64,000 nucleotides of DNA from Platanthera guangdongensis (taxonomy: Eukaryota; Streptophyta; Magnoliopsida; Asparagales; Orchidaceae), in the NCBI GenBank assembly GCA_039583875.1, contig CM077151.1:20418326-20482325 (forward strand). Direction: 5' to 3'. Both the position numbers and the translations under genes were made by a program. Below are positions 22,685 to 33,101 of this stretch, in pieces. The notes beneath the pieces are model-generated. The model searched no databases, had not been told where the DNA came from, and saw only the letters and a list, made by a program, of their open reading frames with translations. The stretch's first letter is position 1. Each line of letters opens with the position of its first letter.

Positions 22685-24398
22685 AGACCTTGTTGCTGGG
22701 TGAAGCCACGAGCTAGCAGACGAGCTTTGAGTCTGTCAATGGTCCCATCAGGGGCATGTTTGATGACAAAGACTCATTTGCACCCAACTGGTTTCTGTCC
22801 GGGAGGAAGGGGCACCAGGGTCCAAGTCTGGTTTGCCCAAAGAGCAGTCATTTCTTCTTACATGGCAGCGCGCCACCCTGGATGTTGAAGAGCCTCCTGT
22901 ACGGTGTTAGGAATAGAGACCGAGGATAGTGAAGTAGCCAATGTCTGAAGAGGTGGAGAGAGGCGATGTAGAGAAACATAGTTGGCCATCGGGTGAGCTG
23001 TAGAGGCGGGCACCGGAGCAGCAGAACACGGAGAAGCCGAGGTCGAAGCCGACTGCATAGGGGCAACGGGGGGAAGAGGGCGGCGAGTATAGACCCGAAT
23101 AACGGGCGGCTTAGGAGGAGCACTAGTGGGAGGAAAGGCTGGAGGAGGCGAGTTGACGGGGATAACCGGCCGTGGAATGGAAGGTGGGAGAGTGGTTGGT
23201 GGTAGAAGAGGTGGTAAAGGAGGAGGGAAGAAGGGTTGATCCTCCCTGAAGGTAACGTCAGCGGACACAGAGACCTTCTGGTTAGCCGGAGAATAACACA
23301 CATAGCCCTTTTGGGTGCGGGAGTAGCCGACGAACATGTGTTTCGCTGCTCGGGGATCCATTTTGTCCATAGTCGGACCCAGGTTATGGACGAAACAAGT
23401 ACAACCAAAAACCCTGGGTGTGAGAGGAAAGGCTGGTGCGGATGGAAAGAGAAGGCTGAATGGGGTAGCATTTTGGAGAACCGAAGATGAGAGACGGTTG
23501 ATGAGAAAACACGCAGTGGAGACCGCAAAGTTCCAGTATACTTTGGGAACATGCATGTGAAGCATGAGGGAGAGAGTAACATCAAGAAGGTGACAGTTCT
23601 TTCATTCGGCGACCCCGTTTTGTTGAGGGGTGTAGGGACAAGATGTCTGATGAACAATACCAAAGTCTGCGCATAGAGTGGCAAACTCGTGGCTAGTGTA
23701 CTCACGGGCATTATCAGAGTGGAATGTTTTGATAGTAGTAGAGAATTGCGTACGAGTTTCTAACACAAATGCCCGAAAGACACGAGGAAGCTCGGAACGA
23801 TCATGAAGTAAATACAAACATGTGGTGCGAGAGTAATCGTCAATAAACGTTATAAAGTAACGATAGCCAGAGATGCTTGTAACCTTTTACGGACCCCAAA
23901 TATCAGAATGTATTAAATCAAAAGGAGCAGAGCTCCGAGTAAAATGGGAGGGATCAGAAGAACGTGGCTGTTTGCCAATAATACAAGAATCGCATTTAAA
24001 AGCAGGAAGGGATACGTCAGGAAGCGCCTTTTGGAGGATAGGTAGAGGAGCATGCCCAAGACGGTAATGCCAATCACTGGATGATACAGAGGAAAGGGCA
24101 GTAGAAGAGACATCAAGGAGGTAGAGCTCATTCTGCAGTTGACCCCTACCAATGGTAATCTGCGTCTGCCGATCCTGTATCAAAAAACCAGAAGAGGTGA
24201 AGGTGATATAGCAGTTCATATCAGTAGTGAGACGACCAACAGATAGTAAATTAAATGGTGATGCCGACACATAAAGAGCGGAGCGAAGAGAGATGGAGGG
24301 GTGGATCAAGAGATCAGCACATCCGGAGACCGGAACAATCGCATCATTAGCCACAGTAATAGACGTAGGATGAGAGGCATCTGAGAACCTTGGCGGTA
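22685..24398 (-). pseudogene. Copia A protease end, integrase and start of RT
   Basis: The region includes the end of the protease domain, the GAG-pre-integrase segment (DWHYRLGHAPLPILQKAL, CDSCIIGKQ), and the integrase core with HSDIWGP, TFHSDNAREYTSHEF and PQQNGVAE. The proline-rich linker ends MANYVSLHRLSPPLQ, and the RT starts VQEALQHPGWRAAM. Stops break it: TAA after IWGP near 23890, TGA after GVAE near 23604, TAA near 22860, and TGA at 22774-22776 replacing Trp in GCK-W-VFVIKH. The RT continues across the CACTA element at 17096. Confidence 0.87.
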
Positions 24399-25467
24399 TT
24401 AGTGAGGTGATGTGGTGGGTGGCTCCCGAGTCCAGGATCCAACGAGAACTGGAGGAAAGACAGGCAGTACCTGTATCCGAGGTGGAAGCAATACCTGCAG
24501 CAAAGGTGGAAGCAACCGAAGCAGACAGAGGGTTGAGAAGCCCCTGGAGTTGTTGCAGTTGAAGGTGAAGAGCCTCAAGGTTCGTACCGGTGGGTGGAGA
24601 GCTATCAACGGTAGCAGCAGTAGGAGGGCGAGGAGGGTAGCCATGTTTCTTGTGACATACAGCTTCAGTGTGTCCATCCCGGCCGCAGTAGGAGCACTTT
24701 GGGCGACCTCGACCACCACGGCCCCTTCCGCGGGAGCCCGTACGACCACCCCGAGTAGAAGATGGTGGAGGAAGGGAGGAAGGGCCTGCCGAAGAAGGGC
24801 CAGTGATGGTGGTGCAGACGTCTCCAGAGGAGGTGGTACTCGAAGTAACATAGAGCAAACATCTGAGAAGGAGGGGGTAGCAGGTGATGCCAGAACCTGG
24901 GCCCGGATACTGTGAAGGTGGGGCGGGACTCGAGCCATAATCATAGCAATACAGACAGCCTCCTTCTGGGCACACTGAGCAGCGAGATCAGTAGTAGATG
25001 ACTGGTGCTGAATCCAGGCCTCCGTGAGTCTTAGCACGAGCCACAAAGGAGGTCATGTCCATAGCCTGACCAACATCCAAGGCTTGAAGATCGGTGATGA
25101 TGTCAAAGAGGTGATGGAGGCTATCCTTGCCAGAGTACAAGGAGTGGAGTTTATCCCACATTGCTTTGGCGGTCTCATGATACATGATCATCTGGTAGGG
25201 CTCACCCTCCAGAGAGTTCAGGATCCAGGTCTGGACGCGACCGTCATTGCGTAGCCATTCATCAGTAGTAGGAGAAGGAGGTCCCTGGGTAAGGTGACGC
25301 GCCAGGCCCATGGCTTGCAGGACCCTCCGAACGGAGTGAACCCACGGGATGAAGTTCGACTTCCCAGAGAGGGAAATAGTAGTAATCGGAAGCTCATCGC
25401 GGAGGTCAGGAGCAGGAGCCGCGCGGTCTGCCGTGGGGGTAGCTGTAGTGGAGTCGCTAGAAGACAT
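24399..25467 (-). pseudogene. Copia A gag and protease start
   Basis: It starts MSSSDSTTATPTADRAAPAP at 25467. The gag domain has NFIPWVHSVRRVLQAMGL and TWILNSLEGEPYQMIMYHET. A frameshift near 25020-25046 moves the reading to LTEAWIQHQSSTTDLA, and a further shift gives the Zn knuckle C-x2-C-x4-H-x4-C (CSYCGRDGHTEAVC). The protease active site is WILDSGATHHIT near 24430, with no stop before it, unlike copia C and F. Confidence 0.85.
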
Positions 25468-26385
25468 GGAGACCTGGAGGAGAGCAGATACAACGGACAG
25501 GAGCAGAGCAGAAAGCAGGCCGCTTCGAGTACGGACGCGCTAGGCAAGGCGCGAGCTATTTGAGGTCGCGGCGGATTGGAGCAGGCCGCAGCAGGCCACA
25601 ACAGGCCGCGACGAGTACAGAGGCACGAGGCATGGCGCGAGCTGAGGGAGGTCGCGGCGGACTGGAGCAGTCCGTGGCGAGTAGAGCACAACAGCTCGCC
25701 GAGAAGAGAGGGCAGGCCGCGGCGAGATAGAGAAGGAGAAGACAGGCGGGGAGAGCTCGGCAAGTCGCGGCGATGTGCGCCAACTAGAGGTCGGCCGCAG
25801 CGGGCTGGACCAGTCCGCAAGACGGAAATCGCAGAGAGGAGCGAGTCCGCGGTGGGCAGGGAAAAGAACTTACCCGCTAGAAGAGGGAGAACAGGAGCGG
25901 TCAAAGAAAGCAGAGCGGACAGAAGGGAGCTCGCAATAGCAACAGGTAATGGACAGAAGGAGACCGCCGAGCTCGCAGCGGACCAAAGAGAGCAAGAAGA
26001 GGAAGCGCGTTCGCCAAGCTCGCAGCGGACAGAAGTAGACCGCAGATCTAGGGAGCGAGTTCGCGGAGCAAGAAGAGGATGTGAGTTTGCCGAGCTCGCA
26101 ACGGACAGAAGGAGATCGCAGAACTTGGGAGCGAGTTCGCCGAGCTCGCAGCGGAGAGACAGAGGCCGCAGCGGACTTGGGGGAAGCAGTGGACCCCACA
26201 GGTCTGAATGAGAGGGCTATAAAAGGAGCAGAAGAGGAGTGGTTCCACGGAAGAAGGAGAGGGAGCGGAGAGGAGGGCAGGCCGCAGAGGTAATTCTAGT
26301 AGGAGGTGCGGACAGGAACAGTCAGACCGCGGAAACCGCAGGTCGCCGGGCGGATAGAGGTCTGAATCCGCAGGAGGCACCAATT
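25468..26385 (-). other. Leader of copia A (between 5' LTR and gag)
   Basis: About 920 bp, GC-rich and purine-rich on the + strand, built of loosely repeated GCGGACAGAAG / AGCTCGCAGCGGAC words. No conserved protein was seen. Similar leaders precede gag in copia D and copia F. Confidence 0.65.
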
Positions 26386-26398
26386 GGCTCTGATACCA
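26386..26398 (-). promoter_or_regulatory. Copia A primer-binding site
   Basis: The reverse complement is TGGTATCAGAGCC, a 13-base match to the initiator-Met tRNA 3' end, directly next to the 5' LTR. Confidence 0.93.
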
Positions 26399-26582
26399 TG
26401 TAGAGAATGACCCAAAAGCTTGTATGTATTATTTCAGTATCAAAATACAAGGGGAGAATACAAATATATAGGAAAGAGGAGAGAAGAATGAATCTTATAC
26501 CTGATGTGGGACTAAAGAAGGAGGAGAGAGAAATAAAGAAAGAGGGCCCAATAATGGGCCCTTTACATGGGCTTTTCCAATA
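26399..26582 (-). repeat. 5' LTR of copia A
   Basis: 184 bp, a near-identical partner of 9370-9553. A USE-like GTCCCACATCA (26502-26512) lies about 31 bp upstream of TATATATTT (26462-26470). Confidence 0.92.
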
Positions 26583-26830
26583 TTTGCATTTGCATCTCTT
26601 ATTTACATTTATGCCCTTTGTAAATTTATATAAAGGACCCCTTTGGGTCTTGGAATGATAGGGAAGTATTGTTCTTTCTTACTTTGTCTTCAAGACATTT
26701 TGGTAGCTCTCTCTCTCGAGCAAACCCCGCCTAAACAGTTGTGGTTTCAAAAGTATCCTCCTTCAAAATTATTCATGCCTCCAGTCATCCTCCGATAACT
26801 CTACCGACGTTCTACGGTAAGCCCGTAACA
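26583..26830 (+). repeat. 5' LTR of gypsy E, right part
   Basis: It aligns with about 27590-27837 (TTTGGTAGCTCTCTCTC, GCCTCCAGTCATCCTCC, ending GTAACA). Confidence 0.82.
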
Positions 26831-27492
26831 ACTTGGTATCATAGTCAATCTCCTCGACCCGACTATCCACCGACGAACCGGGTTTGTCCTATTTCCTGGA
26901 CCTAAATCAGACTGATGCATCCGCGGTCCAGCTGACTAGCCCAGACGGATAGGGCTCATTGCGCAATACAACTAAGCTCCCACCGTCGACGCTTTCTCGG
27001 AACATACGCATCTCCTAACCCTCAGTTTTGATCGTCTCAATCATCCGATGACAACAATAGCTCCTTCTCCATCTGAAAAATCACACATCCCTGTTTTCCT
27101 TCTCGATAGTCAGCAACAGCTCCATCGTGTAGGGTTACAGTCATTCGCGACTCCTCCCCGATCGACAGTGGTTCCATCTCCATTAGCAACATCACCGATT
27201 GTCGATTGATCATGACGACTATAGACTCATGAGTGTCTTCTCGAACACCCTAGCTGCTCCTCCAATGGAATCCTAACGTCGATGTTACCCTATACTACAC
27301 TTGTCGACAAACGAACAATGGAGTTATGTTATAACTGTGATGAATAGTACACTAGGGTTCATCATTTGCAAATGGCTTTTTTATTTGGAAGTAGAGGATT
27401 CCGATGAGACGGACGATATTGGTTAAGCCAACTTGCGAACTTCGATCCCCCTTTGAGCTTGAGGACAAACTCATTTTGAAAGGCGGGAGTTA
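26831..27492 (+). pseudogene. Gypsy E interior: primer site and gag remnant, no pol
   Basis: TTGGTATCATAG at 26833 is an initiator-Met primer site. A gag knuckle-like remnant, CYNCDE, is read near 27330. About 125 bp later comes the gypsy 3' end word LELEDKL (near 27455) and a purine tract AAAGGCGGGAG. Protease, RT, RNase H and integrase are entirely absent. The copy at 54460-54621 has the same arrangement. Confidence 0.72.
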
Positions 27493-27837
27493 TGTTATGG
27501 GCCTAGTTCTTATTATCTCTTTTACTATTCATTGCCTTTTTGGTCGCATTTTAAGTCCAAGTGTTATGACTTATTTACGTTTATGATTCTTATTTGTCTC
27601 TTATTTATGTTTATGCTCTTTGTAAATCTATTTACAGGACCCGTGGGTCTTGGAATTATAGGCAAGTATTAGTTTTTCTTCCTTTGTCTTCAATAGATTT
27701 TGGTAGCTCTCTCTCGGGCACACCCCGACTAGGTACCTGCGATTCCGACTCCATAATATCCTCCTTCACCATCATCCGCGCCTCCGGCTATTTAACTCTA
27801 CCAACGTTCTATGACGAGCTCATAACAAGCTCCCTCC
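27493..27837 (+). repeat. 3' LTR of gypsy E
   Basis: TGTTATGGGCC to CTCATAACA, 345 bp. The same family as 54622-54965 (344 bp). Confidence 0.85.
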
Positions 27838-29299
27838 CCTTAAGAATACACCTGTAATATCAGGTGTCTCACCGTTCACCCAAATGAAGACGTCACGGGC
27901 TCATGTTCATAACATAAACTCAAATCAATTAAAAAATGAGTAAAGAGCATAGTTGAAATTTCCCATAAATATAGTCCTCAATAAAGTTGTCCAGTATGTA
28001 TCTTGTGGTATTATTGTATTATTGCTATCAACTTGTGCAAGAATATCGTAAAGGAATTGAATGATGTGATCATATTATTCAATGTTGCAAATATCAGATG
28101 TTTGAGACATTTTCGGATTGGGTTTTGAAATGTCGGGTGTCAGAAATATTTTAAAATATTAAATTTTTATTTTTCATAGATAAAAATATGTATTAAGTAT
28201 GCTCATGCATTCTAAAAGTAAAAAATTAGTAAACATTTAGATAAACAATGAGTCATGTATATTCAAAATAAAGTTGAAGAGTGTACAACATAAAATATTA
28301 TTAATACTACTAATAAGTATCCAAAACAAGTATAAATACCTAAACTGTAAAATATATTTTAGATTGTATAATAATTCTATTTAGGTAATACTAAATTTAT
28401 AGCAAGTAAAAAAGATTTTGAAGTTAAATGTCCTTGATTGATAATAGAGATTCTTGTGTTAAATGGAATTGTGTTAAAACATAATTATGTGCAGAACATT
28501 TTAATATTTTGTTTAATATGAAATAATAAATATATAGTGTGAAAAATGATCACACAAACTTGATTGTAAGACAATTAGTCTAAACGATTTAAGGTATATA
28601 ATACGATATATACATGTGATTTAAGCATCCATACTGCTAATATAGCCTAAAATAAAATGTGGATGATATATTTAAAAATCTTGTCGAACGATATATCAAA
28701 AATAATTAGATATGCCGGTCAATAGTTTTCTAAAATAATCTACTTTTTCAAGAAAAAAGTTGTTTACCACCTACATATCAGCCAACATATTGTAGGACAT
28801 TTTTAGCATTGTTATTATCAATATGTTTGTGAAAATACTAATTCTTTCTGCAATAGTTCCCGCTAGCTCTATCAACCAATAAAGCAATATGTAGGTAACT
28901 AAATAAAAATTATTTTTGTTGGTTTTTATGAGTTAAATTCATTTATTTCCAAGTGAACGCCATAACTTCTTTGCTTGGACAATGACTCAATGTTTATTTA
29001 TTTTTTTCTTCAGTCTAGCAGTTCCTTAGGGACTGATTTACCCATGATAAAAGGATTGTTGAGTTTTCTTGGTAGAAATTCTTGATTCAATATGATGTAT
29101 AACTTATCACATGAAACTAATCCAGTGAAGCCAACCTATGAAGACAGTAGTATCTTTCACAACAAACCAACTGATTTCTTACTTTTATGTTGCACGTAGC
29201 TTCAAAGTTTTTAAGCAGCTATTTTGTTTTTCTTTCACACTCTTATTTGAGTACGTGGAAACTATTGTCATCTACCATTAATTTTTTTCATGTCTCTAG
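27838..29299 (+). other. AT-rich myosin intron, no element recognised
   Basis: Very AT-rich, with no open frames or repeats that I could classify. The acceptor is TGTCTCTAG at 29299. Confidence 0.6.
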
Positions 29300-29505
29300 G
29301 CTCAATTGTTCAGACTGATGCAGCGTTTAGAGAGCACAACTCCCCACTTTATTAGATGCATTAAACCAAATAGTAAGCAGCTTCCTGGCATGTTTGAAAA
29401 TGATATTGTCTTAGAACAGCTTAGATGCTGTGGAGTGCTTGAAGTTGTAAGGATATCCAGGTCAGGCTATCCTACTCGATTTACACATCAGCATTTCGCA
29501 CAGAG
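29300..29505 (+). CDS. Myosin VIII exon (SH2/SH1 region)
   Basis: This 206-bp exon enters in phase 0 and leaves after two bases of an Arg codon. It encodes AQLFRLMQRLESTTPHFIRC, the highly conserved IKPN, then EQLRCCGVLEVVRISRSGYP and TRFTHQHFAQR. TPHFIRCIKPN and LRCCGVLE-x-RI-x-RSG are hallmark myosin-head sequences around the SH2/SH1 helices that couple ATP hydrolysis to lever movement. The donor is AGAG|GTAACT. The following intron is only 94 bp, in contrast to its neighbours. No disabling change is seen. The match to class VIII is by recognition, not alignment. Confidence 0.92.
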
Positions 29506-29599
29506 GTAACTATTTCATGCAAGTTTTTCTTCAAGGACTTCTGCTATATTTCTTTGTTATTTTGTTGAATTTGTAGAGCTATAATTCTCTTCCTTCCAG
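29506..29599 (+). other. Myosin intron, 94 bp (GT-AG)
   Basis: GTAACTATTT to CTTCCTTCCAG. It splits an Arg codon (AG|A), restoring Q-R-Y-G-F. Confidence 0.88.
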
Positions 29600-29735
29600 A
29601 TATGGCTTCCTTCTCCTGCGCGATGTTGATTTTCTGGATCCACTCAGTGTTTCTATTTCCATTCTTTATCAGTTTCACATCCTACCAGAAATGTATCAAG
29701 TTGGTTATACCAAGCTATTTTTCCGCTCAGGACAG
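29600..29735 (+). CDS. Myosin VIII exon (converter region)
   Basis: This 136-bp exon completes the split Arg codon and encodes YGFLLLRDVDFLDPLSVSIS, then ILYQFHILPEMYQVGYTKLF and FRSGQ. YQVGYTKLFFR-x-GQ is the conserved end of the myosin converter, just before the lever arm. The exon ends at CAG followed by GCATGT, so a GC rather than GT donor must be used if it joins the next exon at 44995, which starts with IVALENARKRT in phase 0. No alternative GT donor in frame is evident nearby. There are no stops. Confidence 0.9.
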
Positions 29736-30715
29736 GCATGTGCCATTTCTGTTAAAATACTATTATTCATAAGTCCAGTTTTCAAGACGAACCTGTCTTA
29801 GCATTGATTCGCTTACAACAGCAGTAATATAACTTTTTTATGTTAACTTCTTTTTCAGGTAGTTTAATCCATACACTTTTTAAGTCTCAAAGTTGTTGTC
29901 AAGGATTTTTTATATTTTCAATTATAAAATTTTAAATTGTATGATATTTTTTTTTCTTTTGAAATATTAATCAGTCTTCCAAATGTCAATTTCATCATTA
30001 AGCTCTTCTATTCCTTTTTTTTTGGAAAGTTTATGGAAGCGAACAACAAAGAAATAAGAATGCTGGCGAGAAACTTTATGCTCGTGACCTTAGGAAGGAA
30101 AATTACGTTATGGTTCTTTAAGATTTCTCCTTTGTGTTTTTCTGCAAGTAATTTAAGTAATAGATGGTGAAAATAATTTCATGCCTCAGTAGAGCCTGCT
30201 CCAAGTTTCGTAGCAGTTATGCTACTATAATATTGAAGTGACATGGAAAAGTATCTAAAAGAACTTGTGATTTATAAGAAAAGTGAGGGTAATATTTTCA
30301 GTATTTCATGGATGTGTAGATGTTAATGATCAAGTGTGGATGCTAAAATCCTATAAGGTCATGTGGTAAGTAATTGTTATTCAGACATGTTGGGTCTACT
30401 AAAAAATATAGTGATAGAGGAAGAGATTTCCAGTTTGATTACATAAGCCACAGATTTATTAATTTAAGGGGAGTTACCAGATATCTTATATGTCCATCCC
30501 TTTTTCATGACTTTCATAGTGTAATTTTATAACGACCTCCCGAGCATATAACTCGAAAGGACGACCGCCAGCAACCCCAACACCATGCTCGAAAGGGTTC
30601 ATCCTCAACAGGTCTGCAGTCCATGCACCCCAACCCGTCTCCGGTCCACCGACGGGTTGTTGGAGGCCGCAACCTCCCTTCGATGAGAAGTGATCCAATT
30701 AAGCGCCCCTATTGG

Positions 30716-30771
30716 GACTTCCCAGGAGGTCACCCATCCCAGGACTACTCCAGCCTGAGCACGCTTAACTA
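30716..30771 (-). repeat. 5S-derived module 1
   Basis: Reverse strand; A-box (AGTTAAGCGTGCTCAGG) and C-box words both present. Confidence 0.8.
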
Positions 30772-30841
30772 TAAAGTTCTTTCACTTCTCATCACCAATT
30801 GAGTTGAACTTCAATTGGTGATGAAAAGTGAAAGAATTGTA

Positions 30842-30898
30842 TAGTTAAGCGTGCTCGGGCTAGAGTAGTCTTGGGATGGGTGACCTCCTGGGAAGTCC
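30842..30898 (+). repeat. 5S-derived module 2
   Basis: AGTTAAGCGTGCTCGGGC, then GGGATGGGTGACCTCCTGGG. It faces module 1 across a perfect inverted AATTGGTGATGA arm. Confidence 0.82.
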
Positions 30899-30931
30899 AG
30901 CTCAATTGGTGATGAGAAGTGAAAGAACATT

Positions 30932-30989
30932 ATAGTTAAGCGTGTTCGGGCTGGAGTGATCCTGGGATGGGTGACCTCCTATGAAGTCC
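30932..30989 (+). repeat. 5S-derived module 3
   Basis: A-box AGTTAAGCGTGTTCGGG; C-box with CTATGAAGTCC in place of CTGGGAAGTCC. Confidence 0.8.
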
Positions 30990-31401
30990 CCGTAGGGGTG
31001 CTTAACTGGATCACCTCTCATCGTAGCGAGGCCGCGACCTCCAACAACCCGTCGGTAGACCAGAGACGGGTTGGGGTGCATGGTCTGCAGACCTGTTGAG
31101 GCCGAACACTTTCGAGCATGGTGCTGGAGGTACCGACGACCGTCCTTTCGAGTTGTATGCTGGGGATGTCGTTACAAAAAAGTGCACTTTTTTTGTAACG
31201 GCCTCCTCAGTCCACAGCTCGAAAGGACGACCATCGGCACCCCCAGCACCACGCTCAAAAGTGTTCAGCCTCGACAGGTCTGCAGACCATGCAACCCAAT
31301 CACTCTCCATCCACAGGCGGGTTGTTGGAGGTCGCAGCCTCCCTTCGATGGGAAATGATCCCGTGCAGCTCAAGTGGTGATGAGAAGTGAAAGAACTTTA
31401 T

Positions 31402-31457
31402 GATTAAGCGTGCTCGGGTTGGAGTAGTCTTGAGATGGGTGACCTCCTGGGAAGTCC
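31402..31457 (+). repeat. 5S-derived module 4
   Basis: The A-box is altered (GATTAAGCGTGCTCGGG); the C-box is near-complete (GAGATGGGTGACCTCCTGGG). Confidence 0.8.
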
Positions 31458-31830
31458 TTGTAGGGGCGCTTAACTGGATCACTTCTCATCGAAGGGAGGC
31501 TGCGGTCTCCAACAAACCGCCTGTGGATGGAGAGCGGGTGGGGTGCATGGTCTGTATACCTGTTGAGGCTGAACTCTTTCGAGCATGGTGCTGGGGATGC
31601 CGACGGTTGTCCTTTCGAGCCGTGGGCTGGGGAGGCCGTTACAAAAAAAAGTGCACTTTTATTGTGACGACCCTAGCCAATTCAACGTTACAACGCCACG
31701 GCTCCGCTCTAGGCGACGTTACCGAGCTGCAGGCCAAGCACCTCAACCTCTCTCCAGCCCACTAGCGGGTTGTTGGTGGTCACATCCTCCCTTTGATGAG
31801 CGAACTCGATAGTTAAGTTGGGTCGTACGG

Positions 31831-31890
31831 GGACTTCCCAGGAGGTCACCCATCCCAGTACTACTCTCGCACAAGCACGCTTAACTATTA
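31831..31890 (-). repeat. 5S-derived module 5
   Basis: Closest to canonical 5S: reverse strand AGTTAAGCGTGCTTGTGC, then GAGAGTAGTACTGGGATGGG. Confidence 0.83.
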
Positions 31891-32100
31891 AGTTCCTTCA
31901 CCTCTCATCATCAATTGAACTGCACTTTTTATTATAACGACCCTAGCCGATCCAACGTGACAATGTCACGGCTCCGCTCTAGGCGACGCTACCGGGTTGC
32001 AGCCCAAGCACCCCAACCCCTCTCCAGCCTACTGGCGGGTTGTTGGTGGCCACAACCTCTCTTCGATGAGTGAACTTGATAGTTAAGTTGGGTCGTACGG

Positions 32101-32155
32101 GGACTTCCCAGGAGGTCACCCATCCCGACTACTCCAACTCGAGCACACTTAACTA
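32101..32155 (-). repeat. 5S-derived module 6
   Basis: Reverse strand; A-box AGTTAAGTGTGCTCGAG; two bases shorter between the boxes. Confidence 0.8.
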
Positions 32156-32227
32156 TAGAGTTATTTCTCTTCTCATCACCAATTGATCTGCAGCTCAATT
32201 GGTGATGAGAAGAGAAAGAACTCTATA

Positions 32228-32282
32228 CTTAAGCGTGCTCGGGTTGGAGTAGTTCTGGGATGGGTGACCTCCTGGGAAGTCC
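32228..32282 (+). repeat. 5S-derived module 7
   Basis: The A-box has lost its first bases (CTTAAGCGTGCTCGGG). It faces module 6 across an inverted CAATTGGTGATGAGAAG arm centred near 32190. Confidence 0.8.
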
Positions 32283-32655
32283 CCGTTAGGGCGCTTAACT
32301 GGATCACTTCTCATCGAAGGGAGGCTGCGGCCTCCAACAACCCGCCTGTGGATGGAGAGTGGCTGGGTGCATTGTCTGCATACCTGTTGAGGCTGAACCC
32401 TTTCGAGCGTGGTACTGGGGGTGCCGACGACCGTCCTTTCGAGTCGTGAGCTGGTGAGGTCGTTACAAAAAAAAAGTGCATTTTTATTATAACGACCATA
32501 GCCGATTCAACGTGACAACGCAACGGCTCCGCTCTAGGCGACGTTACCGGGCTGCAGCCCAAGCACCCCAACCCCTCTCCAGCCCACTGGCGGGTTGTTG
32601 GTGGTCACAACCTCCCTTGGATGAGCGAACTCGATAGTTAAGTTGGGTCGTACAG

Positions 32656-32713
32656 GGACTCTCAAGGAGGTCACCCATCCCAGTACTACTCTCGTTCAAG
32701 CACGCTTAACTAT
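32656..32713 (-). repeat. 5S-derived module 8
   Basis: Reverse strand; C-box altered (CTCCTTGAGAGTCC). Confidence 0.78.
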
Positions 32714-32925
32714 TAAGTTTTTTCAGTTCTCATCACCAATTGAGCTGCACTTTTTATTGTAACGACCCTAGCTGATCCAACGTGACAATGTCACGGCTCC
32801 GCTCTAGGTGACGCTACCGGGCTGCAGCCCAAGCACCTCAATCTCTCTCCAGCCTACTGGCGGGTTGTTGGTGGCCACCGCCTCCCTTCGATAAGTGAAC
32901 TCGATAGTTAAGTTGGGTCGTACGG

Positions 32926-32984
32926 GGACTTCCTAGGAGGTTACCCATCCCGGGACCACTCTCATCCGAGCATGCTTAACTATA
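32926..32984 (-). repeat. 5S-derived module 9
   Basis: Reverse strand; AGTTAAGCATGCTCGGATG, C-box GATGGGTAACCTCCTAGG. Confidence 0.78.
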
Positions 32985-33043
32985 GAGTTCTTTCTCTTCT
33001 CATCACCAGGAGCTCAATTAGTGATGAGAAGAAAAATAACTCT

Positions 33044-33101
33044 ATAGTTAAGCGTGCTCGGATGTGAGTAGTTGCGGGATGGGTGACCTCCTGGGAAGTC
33101 C
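33044..33101 (+). repeat. 5S-derived module 10
   Basis: AGTTAAGCGTGCTCGGATG, then GGGATGGGTGACCTCCTGGG. The unit runs to GGTCGTTACA at 33268. Confidence 0.82.

Larger units (their letters stand above)
9370..26582 (-). mobile_element. Ty1/copia element A, split by gypsy B and a CACTA element
   Basis: LTRs at 9370-9553 and 26399-26582 differ at about five positions by eye. The primer site (26386-26398) and the gag-PR-IN-RT-RNase H order are all on the minus strand. A near-match duplication flanks it (TTTAC at 9365-9369; TTTGC at 26583-26587). Removing the two later insertions (10328-16544 and 17097-22677) leaves about 5.4 kb, a normal copia length. It is antisense to the myosin. Confidence 0.9.
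9352..27837 (+). mobile_element. Pol-less Ty3/gypsy element E, split by copia A
   Basis: The 3' LTR (27493-27837) and the right part of the 5' LTR (26583-26830) are clear direct repeats. A few bases of the left part remain at about 9352-9369 (GTGTTAAGACTTATTTAC, like 27568-27590). Between them sit copia A and a 662-bp interior with an initiator-Met primer site and a gag remnant but no pol. Orientation is that of the myosin gene. Confidence 0.7.
8745..29299 (+). other. Myosin VIII intron, 20.6 kb (GT-AG)
   Basis: It starts GTAAATATTC and ends TGTCTCTAG. Both borders are phase 0, so K-F-K of the upstream exon joins A-Q-L-F of the next, as in class VIII myosins. Nearly all of it is nested retrotransposons and a CACTA element. 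The host intron parts left are about 8745-9037 and 27838-29299. Confidence 0.8.

Noticed and set aside
25576..26211. 211-codon plus-strand open frame (Arg/Glu/Ala-rich)
   Set aside because: It is antisense to copia A's leader and arises from purine-rich repeats.
30716..33101. Functional 5S rRNA genes
   Set aside because: Each module lacks the 5' part of 5S rRNA (the start to about base 50) and carries changes in the boxes; orientation alternates, unlike 5S arrays.
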